Assembly: GCF_000817815.1 (NCBI RefSeq)
Contig: NZ_JPRD01000042.1
Coordinates: forward strand, 1 to 64,000
From: Vibrio owensii CAIM 1854 = LMG 25443
GTDB taxonomy: Bacteria; Pseudomonadota; Gammaproteobacteria; Enterobacterales; Vibrionaceae
Direction of reading: 5' to 3'
DNA: 64,000 nt
The notes beneath the pieces were generated by a model. The model was given only the letters and a program-made list of their open reading frames with translations, searched no databases and was not told the DNA's origin. Shown piece by piece: positions 42,369 to 50,911 of the stretch. Position 1 is the first letter of the stretch. Every line of letters starts with the position of its first letter. Both the position numbers and the translations under genes were made by a program.

Positions 42369-43679
42369 TTAAGCGTCGATAAGGTAGTTATCGCCCTCGT
42401 TTTCTAGACGATCAAGCAATACGCGACACTCATCGAGATCGAGCGGCTGCTCAAAACGACGCTTCAAATTCATCAAAAAGAAGATATCTTCACACATCGC
42501 TTTCTCTGGCTCATCACTGATTTTCGCCACTGGAGAACCGTTACACGAAACCATCTTGATTACGATGGAGAGCGGCTTATAAGCGACGCCTTGTTCGTTA
42601 GTGTACTCGCCCATATCGTTTGCCAAAAACGTACCAATACCAAAGCTGATTTGTACTCGACCTTGGAAGTGCTCACAAATGTCCAATGCTTGGTCAAAGT
42701 TTAAGCCGTCTGTAAACACCAAGGTTTTGGTCATAGGGTCGATGCCAAGCGATTGGTAATGCTCAATCATCTTCTCGCCCCATGTGTAAGGGCAGCCACT
42801 GTCATGACGAACACCAGCGTAAGCATTACTTAGCTCTTCATCGAAGTCTTTTAAGAACGCATCGATACCAATGGTGTCTGTTAAAGCAATACCTAACGCA
42901 CCGTTAAACATCTTTTGCCAACGCTGCAATGCTACCTTTTGTGAATCACGAACATTCACCAGCGCTTGGTGCCCCATAAACCATTCGTGTGCCACCGTAC
43001 CAATTGGCGTGAGATCGAGCTCTTTCGCCAAATGGTAGTTACTGGTTCCAGTGAGGCTGTCAGGCAACTCTTCGCTCAGATACTGCAGCATTGAACGCTG
43101 GGCTTGGAACGAGAAACGACGACGGGTCGACATATCAGCAAACTTAAAGTTAGTGATATTGCGGCGTGTTAGTTCGGATTTTAGATGACTAACTTTCTCT
43201 TTTAGAACAGATTGGAATTGCTCGGCTGGAATGTCTGCCCAACGTGCACGGCTACGCACTTCGGACACAATACTCATGATAATGGTCTCGTAGAGAATGG
43301 TTTCTTTCCAAAGGCCATTGATGGTGATGCGTAATTGGCTTGTGCCATCAGCCATGGTTTTAGTATTGAAAGAGACGTCACGTTGAGGGTTAAAACGAAA
43401 TGCATACAGAGCGTCAACAAACTCAGAGCTAAGATAAGGCGCGACGCCTTTCATGTACTCGATTTCTTCTACCGAGAAAGTGATGTCTTGCAGTTTAAGA
43501 ACTTCCGCTTTCACATCCGGCAATAGTTCAGATAGGTCTTCTTCACTGCGAACAATGAATTTGTAGGACACCATCGCATCTGGATAAAGCGCTGCAACAG
43601 CACTCATCATATTCACTTTGTATACGTCAAAATCTAACGCACTTTGAATGATGCGAGACGAAAATAAATTGGTGGTCAT
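42369..43679 (-). CDS. pncB: Nicotinate phosphoribosyltransferase
   Basis: The start at 43679 (MTTNLFSSRIIQSALDFDVYK) gives 436 residues, the normal length. The family signatures are present: DFDVYKVNMMSAV, MSTRRRFSFQAQRSM, the catalytic-His-region motif GTVAHEWFMGHQAL, and SFGIGTFLANDMG near the C-terminus. It converts nicotinate, PRPP and ATP to nicotinate mononucleotide for NAD salvage. It is divergent from nrtR-pncA, whose second gene makes its substrate from nicotinamide. Control by NrtR through sites in the shared upstream region is likely. Confidence 0.95.
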   Translation of the reverse strand: MTTNLFSSRIIQSALDFDVYKVNMMSAVAALYPDAMVSYKFIVRSEEDLSELLPDVKAEVLKLQDITFSVEEIEYMKGVAPYLSSEFVDALYAFRFNPQRDVSFNTKTMADGTSQLRITINGLWKETILYETIIMSIVSEVRSRARWADIPAEQFQSVLKEKVSHLKSELTRRNITNFKFADMSTRRRFSFQAQRSMLQYLSEELPDSLTGTSNYHLAKELDLTPIGTVAHEWFMGHQALVNVRDSQKVALQRWQKMFNGALGIALTDTIGIDAFLKDFDEELSNAYAGVRHDSGCPYTWGEKMIEHYQSLGIDPMTKTLVFTDGLNFDQALDICEHFQGRVQISFGIGTFLANDMGEYTNEQGVAYKPLSIVIKMVSCNGSPVAKISDEPEKAMCEDIFFLMNLKRRFEQPLDLDECRVLLDRLENEGDNYLIDA

Positions 43680-43810
43680 TCGGAGCCCTTCTACACGCCC
43701 TTTTTCGTTTATACCCAAATTCCCTCAGCACGGTGCAAACCGCATCTTATTGTTTTCCCAACAAAGTTGGTGGGAAGTTCTCAACAAGGCAAACTTGGGT
43801 ATATAACTTG

Positions 43811-43878
43811 TTGTTACTAACTAAATTGCGTAAACAATAAACACCCACTATTAGTTTGTCAACTTTTGTTACTAACCA
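43811..43878. promoter_or_regulatory. Candidate NrtR sites between pncB and nrtR
   Basis: The 390-base divergent gap holds two direct copies of TTGTTACTAAC (43811-43821 and 43866-43876), 55 bases apart. A TTAGT at 43851-43855 forms an inverted pair with ACTAA at 43871-43875, the TTAG/CTAA flavour seen in some NrtR operators. Nothing else in the gap looks gene-like. These are candidates only. Confidence 0.4.
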
Positions 43879-44069
43879 CTCTTTTTTATAAGGTTTTTAC
43901 GCGTAATAATCCAACAACCATTGTGGATAACCTGAACAGATACGCACATTCATGCTTAAACATCACCACTAATAAAATGCATGTACGTTTCTAACAATCG
44001 GTTACTTACCCATTGATTGACTACTTGTTATGCGCTAGATTACTTACAAATCAATCTCAGGACCCAATC

Positions 44070-44795
44070 ATGATCGTAACTGTCGACATCATTCCATTCA
44101 GACTATCTGGCTGTGCCGATAAAGGGTTGGAAGTGTTGCTGATCAAACGCTCAAATCCAGAACGCCCCTACCACGGCGTGTGGGCTTTGCCTGGTGGATT
44201 TGTGTTTGATAAAGACATGACGCACGAAGGTGGACGAGCAGCAGACGAAAACTTCGAAGCAGCGCGACGTAGAATCTGCCGTGAAAAAATTCACACCTAC
44301 CCTCGCCACTTTAGCGAAGCTTTTGTCGATGGCGACCCAAAGCGTGACCCTGAAGATTGGAGCCTGAACATCACCCACTACGCCTTAGTAGACCGCAATA
44401 ACAAAGAACAAATCGACAACGCTGGTGTACCAGAGTGTCATTTGAAGTGGTTCCCGCTACAAGCAATCCTTGATGCTGAAGAAACCCTCGCTTTTGATCA
44501 TCAAAAGATGATTGAAAAGGCATGGCAGAAGCTGCGTGCCTCTATTGAATACACCTCAGTATTGTTGTTCGCACTCGATAAAGAATTTTTGGTTGCAGAC
44601 ATCATTGCCGCATACCAAGAGTTCGGTATTGATATCAGTCGAATGACGATCAAACGCCGCTTGATTGATTCCGGTGTTCTCAAGCCAACCAACAAAGTCG
44701 CTTCCACTAACAAAGGTAAAGGCGGTAAGCCAGCCATGGTGTACACCTTAGCAAGCGACGAAGTGACCTTTTTCCAAAACTGTTTGCGTGGTTAA
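44070..44795 (+). CDS. nrtR: NrtR, Nudix-related regulator of NAD metabolism
   Basis: The ATG at 44070 (CAGGA upstream) gives 241 residues. An N-terminal Nudix-like domain (about 1-145) is fused to a C-terminal winged helix (about 155-240; DISRMTIKRRLIDSGVLKPTN). The Nudix box is degenerate: AARRRICREKIH stands where catalytic enzymes have AxRELxEE, which fits a sensor that binds ADP-ribose or a related NAD metabolite but no longer hydrolyses it. Placement between pncB and pncA is the classic NrtR context. It is on the same strand as pncA, 32 bases before it. Confidence 0.9.
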   Translation: MIVTVDIIPFRLSGCADKGLEVLLIKRSNPERPYHGVWALPGGFVFDKDMTHEGGRAADENFEAARRRICREKIHTYPRHFSEAFVDGDPKRDPEDWSLNITHYALVDRNNKEQIDNAGVPECHLKWFPLQAILDAEETLAFDHQKMIEKAWQKLRASIEYTSVLLFALDKEFLVADIIAAYQEFGIDISRMTIKRRLIDSGVLKPTNKVASTNKGKGGKPAMVYTLASDEVTFFQNCLRG

Positions 44796-44827
44796 CGCAA
44801 GCACAAAAGACAGACAAGGAGTCTGCC

Positions 44828-45481
44828 ATGACCGTTCGAGTTAACTACCAAACTACCGCAGTGATCGACGTGGATCCTGAAAAAGGCTTCACCAAACTTT
44901 GCCCTGACGAATTACCCGTCACTGGCGCATTAGAAATCGTTCCAGAGCTATTAAAGAACCACACTAAAGGTCGCTTAAAGCTCGTTAGCCGTGATTTGCA
45001 TCCACCAAAAGCAGCTTGGGATGCAGAAACGCCAGCGAATATGCTTGAACCTGTCGGCCTACCTAATGTGGACATTAAGTGGAACCGCCATTGCGTGCTT
45101 GGTACTACGGGCGTTGAACTGCTGGACGGTCTACCTCCTGTTCTGGAGTACGATTTCCAAGTCAACAAAGGCATGGACCCAGACGCACACCCTTATGGCA
45201 TCTTTTTCCACGACGTGGCTGATACCAAAACTACAGGTGCGAATGAGTTCCTTAAATTCAACCACATCGATACGGTTGTTGTTGGTGGCTTAGCGCTTGA
45301 TTTTTGTGTGAAGAAATCCGTGACTCAAGCTCTCGATTTAGGTTTCAAAGTGATTGTGAACTTAGCCTCTAGCCGCGCAGTATTGCCAGATACTATCGAT
45401 GCAGTGATTGCGGAGATGGAAGAGAAAGGTGCAGTATTTGTTAGCAATGCAGATGACATCATCGTCGAGAACTTCGCGTAA
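44828..45481 (+). CDS. pncA: Nicotinamidase (isochorismatase family)
   Basis: A 217-residue cysteine hydrolase. The first aspartate is in VIDVDPEKGF, where most nicotinamidases have DVQNDF, and the nucleophile cysteine in VGGLALDFCVKKSV. It deamidates nicotinamide to nicotinate, which PncB then uses. AAGGAG lies before the ATG. It follows nrtR closely and is closed by a strong terminator. Confidence 0.88.
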   Translation: MTVRVNYQTTAVIDVDPEKGFTKLCPDELPVTGALEIVPELLKNHTKGRLKLVSRDLHPPKAAWDAETPANMLEPVGLPNVDIKWNRHCVLGTTGVELLDGLPPVLEYDFQVNKGMDPDAHPYGIFFHDVADTKTTGANEFLKFNHIDTVVVGGLALDFCVKKSVTQALDLGFKVIVNLASSRAVLPDTIDAVIAEMEEKGAVFVSNADDIIVENFA

Positions 45482-45525
45482 TTTAAGTCGGTTTAATCTA
45501 AGCCTATCGGCTTTCGCTTAAAAAG

Positions 45526-45556
45526 AAAACGGTCCAGCTTATCTGGACCGTTTTTT
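45526..45556. terminator. Bidirectional terminator, pncA / sodC
   Basis: AAAACGGTCCAG/CTGGACCGTTTT with a 5-base loop between convergent stops at 45481 and 45580. Confidence 0.9.
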
Positions 45557-45579
45557 GTTTGTGGCATCTAAGAAGGGGA

Positions 45580-46092
45580 TTACTTAATCACACCACACAC
45601 AATGCGAGCACCGCCGCCGCCAAGTTTCGCCGGATGGTCGGAGTGGTTATCGCCCCCCGCATGAACCATCAAAGCACGACCCTTTACGTCATCAAGTTTT
45701 ACTCGTGGTGTCAATACTGGCTGATCCGCCACACCATGAGCATTCACGTAAAGCGCTGGTAAATCGCCAAGGTGATTATCGTCCGTCCAAGGGAAACCAT
45801 GCTTGCCTGTTTTTTCTGGGTCATAATGCCCTCCGGCAGCACCGCCAAGTATGGTTTTACCTTCTTTGATAATACTGTCGCACGAGCCGTTAGTGTGTAG
45901 ATGGAAGCCATGTGTACCAGCAGGTAAACCCTGTAGTTTCGGCGTAAAAACGGTACCGTAATCACTGTCGCTGATCATCACGCTCCCGGTTGATTGACCA
46001 GAGCCAAGGTCAATCATTTCTACGCTTACTGTCTCGGCAAAAGCTGGGGAAGAGAGAAGCGTAAGTGCAGCAAGCCATGTTGTTTTATTCAT
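45580..46092 (-). CDS. sodC: Periplasmic Cu/Zn superoxide dismutase
   Basis: A 170-residue protein with signal peptide (cleavage after AFA near 19). The metal ligands are seen in GFHLHTNGSC, GGHYDPEKTGKHG and LMVHAGGDNHSD; the two conserved cysteines (NGSC and RIVCGV) would form the usual disulphide. It dismutates superoxide in the periplasm to hydrogen peroxide. It is the last gene of a minus-strand cluster with an ankyrin protein (27-base gap) and a periplasmic catalase, which would remove that peroxide. Confidence 0.95.
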   Translation of the reverse strand: MNKTTWLAALTLLSSPAFAETVSVEMIDLGSGQSTGSVMISDSDYGTVFTPKLQGLPAGTHGFHLHTNGSCDSIIKEGKTILGGAAGGHYDPEKTGKHGFPWTDDNHLGDLPALYVNAHGVADQPVLTPRVKLDDVKGRALMVHAGGDNHSDHPAKLGGGGARIVCGVIK

Positions 46093-46119
46093 ACTGTGGG
46101 TCCTGTTTATTGTTATTTA

Positions 46120-46584
46120 TCAGTGTTGAAGCGATTTCAACACATTGGATTGACCATAGATCTCGGCAAACTCTTTCAAATTTAACCCTGCTTTATTGCG
46201 CAGCTCTGGTGAACAGTCCGCTTGATAGAGGTCTTTCGCTATGCCGATTTCACGCTTGATGAGTGCGCCCATTAATGCAGTGTTACCACGTTTATCTTGC
46301 AGGCAGGCGTTAGCACCGGAGTCGAGCAGCAAGCGAACGGTTTCTCGGTGTCCTTGATACGCTGCCACCATCAATGCGGTATAGCTTTGAGTGTTACGTT
46401 GGTCGATTGGGAAGCCTTGAGAAACAAATGTATCTACCACTTCGTTATTGCCAATTCGCGCTGCGTCAAAGAACAGTTCAACCAGAGATTGGTATTCTTC
46501 TTCCAGTTTGTCTTCGGCAGCTAATAAACTCAGCGAGAAGCTCAAAGAGAACAGAACGGCACTGAGCAAAAACACGGTTTTCAT
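46120..46584 (-). CDS. Ankyrin-repeat protein, AnkB-like, secreted
   Basis: A 154-residue protein with a signal peptide (FLLSAVLFSLSFSLSLLAAE) and about three ankyrin repeats (NNEVVDTFVSQGFPIDQRN, TALMVAAYQGHRETVRLLLDSGA, NTALMGALIKREIGIAKDL). In Pseudomonas, ankB lies next to a periplasmic catalase gene and is needed for full catalase activity. The same pair is found here, with katB 100 bases upstream, and sodC 27 bases downstream. A chaperone-like or scaffolding role is inferred. Confidence 0.82.
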   Translation of the reverse strand: MKTVFLLSAVLFSLSFSLSLLAAEDKLEEEYQSLVELFFDAARIGNNEVVDTFVSQGFPIDQRNTQSYTALMVAAYQGHRETVRLLLDSGANACLQDKRGNTALMGALIKREIGIAKDLYQADCSPELRNKAGLNLKEFAEIYGQSNVLKSLQH

Positions 46585-46684
46585 TTACTCACCCTCACTA
46601 ACAGAATTTGAGAATGACCCACGGGAGCCCTGATTTTCGGGCAGAAAAGAGCAGATAAACCTCCCGCAGGTCAAAACTTATTGC

Positions 46685-48199
46685 TTACATCATCGCCTTG
46701 TTTTTCACTTGCTTGAGATTGGTATCTGTCGCCTCAGCCAGACGCGTACCGTACTCTTTATCTGCGCGATAGAAATAGCTCACCATGGTTTCCTTAACGT
46801 CTTTATCCATCACCTTGTTCAGATCACCTGCTAAGTTGGCAATCAAATCACTTTGGTCTTGCTCATTCATGCTGCGGAACAACACACCCGCTTGGTAGAA
46901 GTTACGAGGATTACTGATCGCTTTTTGTTGAACAGTGCCAACCAGCTTGGTTTCAACCGCTTTAAATTGCGTGTCTTCTGCCAGTGCCAGTTTACGGCTT
47001 GGTTCGTAGTTCACATCACCATTGCCTTGCTTCGCGTTGTTGCTCAATCCATCTTGGTTATGGTTGTTCACTGATGCTAAAGGACGGTTTACTGGCAGCT
47101 GGAACAAGTTCACACCCACGCGGTACAGCTGTGTATCTGCATACGCGAACAGACGGCCTTGTAGCAAACGGTCTTCCGATGGCTCGATACCAGGAATCAA
47201 ATTCGAAGGCGCAAATGCCGACTGTTCAGTGTCTAAAAAGAAATTTTCTGGTAGGCGGTTCAACGTCATAGTGCCGACTTTTTGATCCGGTACATTCAGC
47301 CATACTTTGGTCGCATCCAACCCGTTGTAATCCAGTTTGCTCAGGGCTTCTGGTGACAGCACCTTCACGTAGAGATCCCACTTAGGGTAGTTACCACGCC
47401 CAATTTCTTTGTACAGATCATTGGTTAAATGGTTGAAATCTTTACCCTGCATTGCGGTGACTTCATCAGGACGCAGGCTTTCGATACCTTGTTGGCTCTT
47501 CCATTGGAACTTCACATAGTTCACATCGCCTTGCTTATTAATCCACTTGTAAGCGTGCACACCAAAGCCGTCCATTGTACGGTAGCTTGCTGGCGTACCT
47601 AGGTTGCTATAAACCCAAGTCAGCATGTTGGTCGCACTCGGCTCATGACTGAAGAAGTCAAAGAATCGGTTTGGGTCCTGAACGTTGGTAACAGGGGACG
47701 GTTTTAGAGAGTGCACCATATCCGGAAACTTAATTGAATCGCGGATGAAGAACACAGGCAGGTTGTTCCCTACCAGATCCCAGTTACCCTGTTCAGTATA
47801 AAATTTAGTGGCGAAACCACGAGGATCGCGAAGTGTCTCAGGTGATCCTTTTGAGTGAATAACGGTCGAAAAACGAACGAAAACAGGGGTTACCTTTCCT
47901 TTGTTAGTAAAAGGAGCGGAAACCGTTAAGTCACTAAAATCACCCGATGCAACAAACTCACCATGAGCACCTGTACCACGAGCATGCACAACACGCTCAG
48001 GAATACGCTCTCTGGCAAAACGCTGCAATTTTTGGATCAGGTGAACGTCTTGCAGTAATACGCTGCCGTTTTCACCTGCTGTGATTGAATTCTGGTTGTC
48101 ACCGACTGGTGCACCGTTGTCTCTTGTCAGGGTTTGCGCCTGTAGAGATGTGCTGGCTAAGCCAACTGTAATTAATAAAAAGCTTTTTGACATCTGCAT
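46685..48199 (-). CDS. katB: Periplasmic haem catalase, KatB-like
   Basis: The start at 48199 follows GGAG and gives 504 residues with a signal peptide (SKSFLLITVGLASTSLQAQ). Catalase motifs are present: the distal His in RIPERVVHARGTGAHGEF, NNLPVFFIRDSIKFPD with the active-site Asn, and the proximal haem-Tyr motif RLFAYADTQLYRVG. Length and signal match the periplasmic KatB type. It leads a cluster with the ankyrin gene and sodC for envelope peroxide defence. A perfect inverted repeat 28 bases upstream of the start may be an operator. Confidence 0.92.
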   Translation of the reverse strand: MQMSKSFLLITVGLASTSLQAQTLTRDNGAPVGDNQNSITAGENGSVLLQDVHLIQKLQRFARERIPERVVHARGTGAHGEFVASGDFSDLTVSAPFTNKGKVTPVFVRFSTVIHSKGSPETLRDPRGFATKFYTEQGNWDLVGNNLPVFFIRDSIKFPDMVHSLKPSPVTNVQDPNRFFDFFSHEPSATNMLTWVYSNLGTPASYRTMDGFGVHAYKWINKQGDVNYVKFQWKSQQGIESLRPDEVTAMQGKDFNHLTNDLYKEIGRGNYPKWDLYVKVLSPEALSKLDYNGLDATKVWLNVPDQKVGTMTLNRLPENFFLDTEQSAFAPSNLIPGIEPSEDRLLQGRLFAYADTQLYRVGVNLFQLPVNRPLASVNNHNQDGLSNNAKQGNGDVNYEPSRKLALAEDTQFKAVETKLVGTVQQKAISNPRNFYQAGVLFRSMNEQDQSDLIANLAGDLNKVMDKDVKETMVSYFYRADKEYGTRLAEATDTNLKQVKNKAMM

Positions 48200-48226
48200 G
48201 GTTGCTCTCCAATGCGTGCTAACCAT

Positions 48227-48246
48227 TTGACCAGTCGAGTGGTCAA
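48227..48246 (-). promoter_or_regulatory. Inverted repeat operator candidate upstream of katB
   Basis: TTGACCA (48227-48233), six bases, TGGTCAA (48240-48246) is a perfect 7-6-7 dyad, with flanks CCAT/ATGG extending it imperfectly. It sits 28 bases before the katB start. Shape and spacing resemble TetR-family operators more than OxyR sites. The regulator is not in this window as far as I can see. Confidence 0.6.
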
Positions 48247-48458
48247 TGGATACTCAAAAGCTCTTTTCTGCCCACGAAGAATATATCTTCAATGATTACA
48301 TTTGTTTAATGGGAAATAACGATAGATTTAATAGGGATAACCAATGAAATTTTTGAGGTTTTATCAGTTTGATTAATAAAACCTAGACTCGGGCTGAGAA
48401 ACTCAACGGAAGAGTTAATACACTGACAGAAAAGCACAGCGATGAAAAGGACACCAGA

Positions 48459-48818
48459 ATGCACCAACATGAAAAGTTAAATTACGTTGAGTTTGGCACG
48501 CGAGACATCAATGCGACTAAACAGTTTTTCGAGCAAGCCTTTGGATGGCGCTTCGTTGATTATGGTCCTGAGTACAGTGCCTTTTCAGGTCAAGGCTTGG
48601 ACGGTGGCTTTTATGCTGCAGAGCAAGTAAGCCAAACAACAAATGGGGCAGCACTACTGGTGTTCTATAGCTCAGATATTTATGCCACGTTAGCAAAAGT
48701 TGAACAGTTCGGGGGGCAAATCATCCGCCCGATCTTCGAGTTCCCGGGGGGTTGTCGTTTCCATTTTACCGAACCAAGTGGCAATGAGTTCGCGGTCTGG
48801 TCTGAAACCAATAATTAA
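48459..48818 (+). CDS. VOC-superfamily (glyoxalase-like) protein
   Basis: A 119-residue vicinal-oxygen-chelate protein (NYVEFGTRDINATKQFFEQAFGW at the start, GCRFHFTEPSGNEFAVWS at the end), two beta-alpha-beta modules. It is close to bleomycin-resistance/glyoxalase-like proteins with no assigned substrate. AAAGGAC lies before the ATG. A hairpin terminator follows. Confidence 0.82.
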   Translation: MHQHEKLNYVEFGTRDINATKQFFEQAFGWRFVDYGPEYSAFSGQGLDGGFYAAEQVSQTTNGAALLVFYSSDIYATLAKVEQFGGQIIRPIFEFPGGCRFHFTEPSGNEFAVWSETNN

Positions 48819-48905
48819 TGGCAAGTAAAACAATAATTAATGACAGGTAAAACAATAACGTACCACCGCATTCGATAATTGACTCGAAGAGTTACAAACC
48901 CGCTC

Positions 48906-48943
48906 GCCCCGCCTTTTCATTTGTTGATAACGCGGGGCTTTTT
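48906..48943 (+). terminator. Terminator of the VOC gene
   Basis: GCCCCGC/GCGGGGC around a 19-base loop, then T5. Confidence 0.7.
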
Positions 48944-49002
48944 GATTGCTCAAATCTTATACAGTTGCTTTTTGTTCTTTAAATCAAAAGCAAAGGTAAA
49001 AC

Positions 49003-49812
49003 ATGGAAGTTTTGAAGCGTTGGTTCATCGCCCTTTCTTTGGGGCTTGTGTTATCGGCATGCGGAGGTGGTGATGGCTCCGGTGTGGATCCCTCAACATC
49101 GGACAACAATCTCAATCAAATACAGGCAAGCATCTTTTCCAACATCACGGGCGTCACCTACCCGTATGATGTTTATTTGCCTGAGAACTACGAAGACCGA
49201 CTTAGTTCTTTGCCCGTCATCTTTGTCTCGGACGGTGGAGGAACAGGATTGAGCTTCGCAGAGCTTATCGATGATTACGGTGCTGAAGTCATTCTCGTTG
49301 CCATTCACGAAGGCCCACCGGGACGCAGAGACATTGATTACTTGCCTCCGGGCGTAGATGACTACTATCTCTTCCTGACGCAGGAACTTATTCCAATTGT
49401 TGAAGCCGAGTACGATATCGATCCGACTCAGCGCACGTTAGCTGGACATTCGTTTGGCGGTGCGAAATCCGCTTATGTGATGCTAACGGAAGATGTTGGT
49501 GCCGAGTTTTTCTCTAACTTTATCATCTCTGATGGTTCTTTTTGGCGTATTGAAGACACCATCTACCCTATAGAGGAAGAGCGCTACCTTATTTCTCCTT
49601 GGCTCGAAGTGACGGCGATTTTTAGCGCCACATCTGGCAGAACTGGGAATTTTTATTGGGTAGATATCTTCTACAGCCATATTAAATCGAAAGAGTACCA
49701 AGGGTTCACTCTGCCTCCTTTGATCCACTACAACGGATTAAACCACGGCGTGATGTGGTACCACACTTATAGAGACAGTCTGCCAATCTTGTTTCCAAAA
49801 GAAGAAACTTAA
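49003..49812 (+). CDS. Esterase-like alpha/beta-hydrolase lipoprotein
   Basis: A 269-residue lipoprotein (lipobox LSAC, Cys near 20; a Gly/Asp-rich spacer follows). The serine nucleophile is in TLAGHSFGGAKS (GxSxG), with LPVIFVSDGGGTG as the oxyanion-side strand and the late NGLNHGVMWY histidine completing the triad, as in putative esterases of the enterobactin-esterase/IroE type. It is anchored in the envelope. The substrate (ferric siderophore, acyl ester or other) is not evident, and no siderophore genes are nearby. Confidence 0.82.
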   Translation: MEVLKRWFIALSLGLVLSACGGGDGSGVDPSTSDNNLNQIQASIFSNITGVTYPYDVYLPENYEDRLSSLPVIFVSDGGGTGLSFAELIDDYGAEVILVAIHEGPPGRRDIDYLPPGVDDYYLFLTQELIPIVEAEYDIDPTQRTLAGHSFGGAKSAYVMLTEDVGAEFFSNFIISDGSFWRIEDTIYPIEEERYLISPWLEVTAIFSATSGRTGNFYWVDIFYSHIKSKEYQGFTLPPLIHYNGLNHGVMWYHTYRDSLPILFPKEET

Positions 49813-49946
49813 GATCATCAAAACAAGTCAGCGGTAGCCAGATTCGGAACTCGCGTTGCATTTCTGGTTGATCTCATCCTTGGTTTAATCCACTGTTAGC
49901 GCAACAATTAATCAATGAGGCGCTAGACCTCGACCAAGGATGTAAC

Positions 49947-50840
49947 ATGACCGCAGCCAGTTTTTTTCGCTTACTTTGTCTCGCTGCTATTTGGGGTGGC
50001 TCGTTTCTGTTTATGCGAGTCGCCGCCAATACGTTCGGACCGGCTTACTTAATCGAATTTCGAGTGGGGTTTGCAGCGATTGCCTTGTTGCTCATCTCCA
50101 TTTATCTCAAAAAGAAACTCTCCTTCACCGCGCATACCAAACATTTCTTTATTATTGGACTGTTTAACACCGCGGCACCGTTTCTATTTTTCGCCTATGC
50201 AGCGCAGACGCTCAATGCCTCAACTTTATCGATACTTAACTCAACGGCTCCTATTTGGGGCGCACTGATTGGCTTTATCTGGTATCGCAGCCCGCTGACC
50301 AAGAAAGCGATTCTTGGCATGGCGATTGGTATCACTGGCGTCGCAGTATTGGTCGGTTGGAGTGCGGTGAAGATTGGTGAGGAGGCTATTCTCCCGATCA
50401 TTGCTAGCTTGTTGGCCGCATGTAGCTATGGAATCGCGACCAACTACACTAAGAATGCTCCTCAGATTCCGGCTTTCAATAATGCACACGGCAGTATGTG
50501 GGCAGCGGTGATTTGGGTACTTCCACTACTGCCATTTTTACCAATGCGTGCAGAGCCAACCAGTATAGAGTGGAGTTCTGTGGTTGCTCTCGGTGTAGTT
50601 TGTACCGGTTTGGCTTATTTGCTTTATTTCCGTTTGGTATCAGAAGTAGGACCAGCATCGGCACTTTCGGTTACCTTTCTCATTCCAGTCTTCGGAATCT
50701 TATGGGGCTATCTTATTCTAGATGAGCCAATCGGCTTCAATACCATCATAGGGACCATTCTAGTGCTTAGTGGGACAATGTTGGTAACAGGCTTCTCTCC
50801 CGCCGCGATGCTGGCGAAACGAAAAGAAAAAGTCGCTTAA
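49947..50840 (+). CDS. DMT-superfamily (EamA) transporter
   Basis: A 297-residue, ten-helix EamA protein: LLCLAAIWGGSFLFMRVA at the start, a first repeat to about 140, and a second repeat with LLAACSYGIATNYTKN and VSEVGPASALSVTFLIPVFGILWGYLILDEPI. AAGGATG lies before the ATG. Likely exporter of a metabolite or drug-like compound; no substrate can be assigned. It is not close in sequence to the other EamA gene of this window. Confidence 0.85.
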   Translation: MTAASFFRLLCLAAIWGGSFLFMRVAANTFGPAYLIEFRVGFAAIALLLISIYLKKKLSFTAHTKHFFIIGLFNTAAPFLFFAYAAQTLNASTLSILNSTAPIWGALIGFIWYRSPLTKKAILGMAIGITGVAVLVGWSAVKIGEEAILPIIASLLAACSYGIATNYTKNAPQIPAFNNAHGSMWAAVIWVLPLLPFLPMRAEPTSIEWSSVVALGVVCTGLAYLLYFRLVSEVGPASALSVTFLIPVFGILWGYLILDEPIGFNTIIGTILVLSGTMLVTGFSPAAMLAKRKEKVA

Positions 50841-50867
50841 CCGTTTTTAGGCGTCATAAAATCAAAT

Positions 50868-50892
50868 AAGGCCGCTGTTCAAGCGGCCTTTT
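50868..50892. terminator. Bidirectional terminator, EamA gene / manA
   Basis: AAGGCCGCT/AGCGGCCTT with a 5-base loop and T4, between convergent stops. Confidence 0.85.
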
Positions 50893-50911
50893 AGTATTAA
50901 CAACGAAATGA

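Noticed and set aside
43680..44069. Extra gene between pncB and nrtR
   Set aside because: Frames here are short, AT-rich and lack ribosome sites; an upstream in-frame start for nrtR adds a non-family N-terminus.
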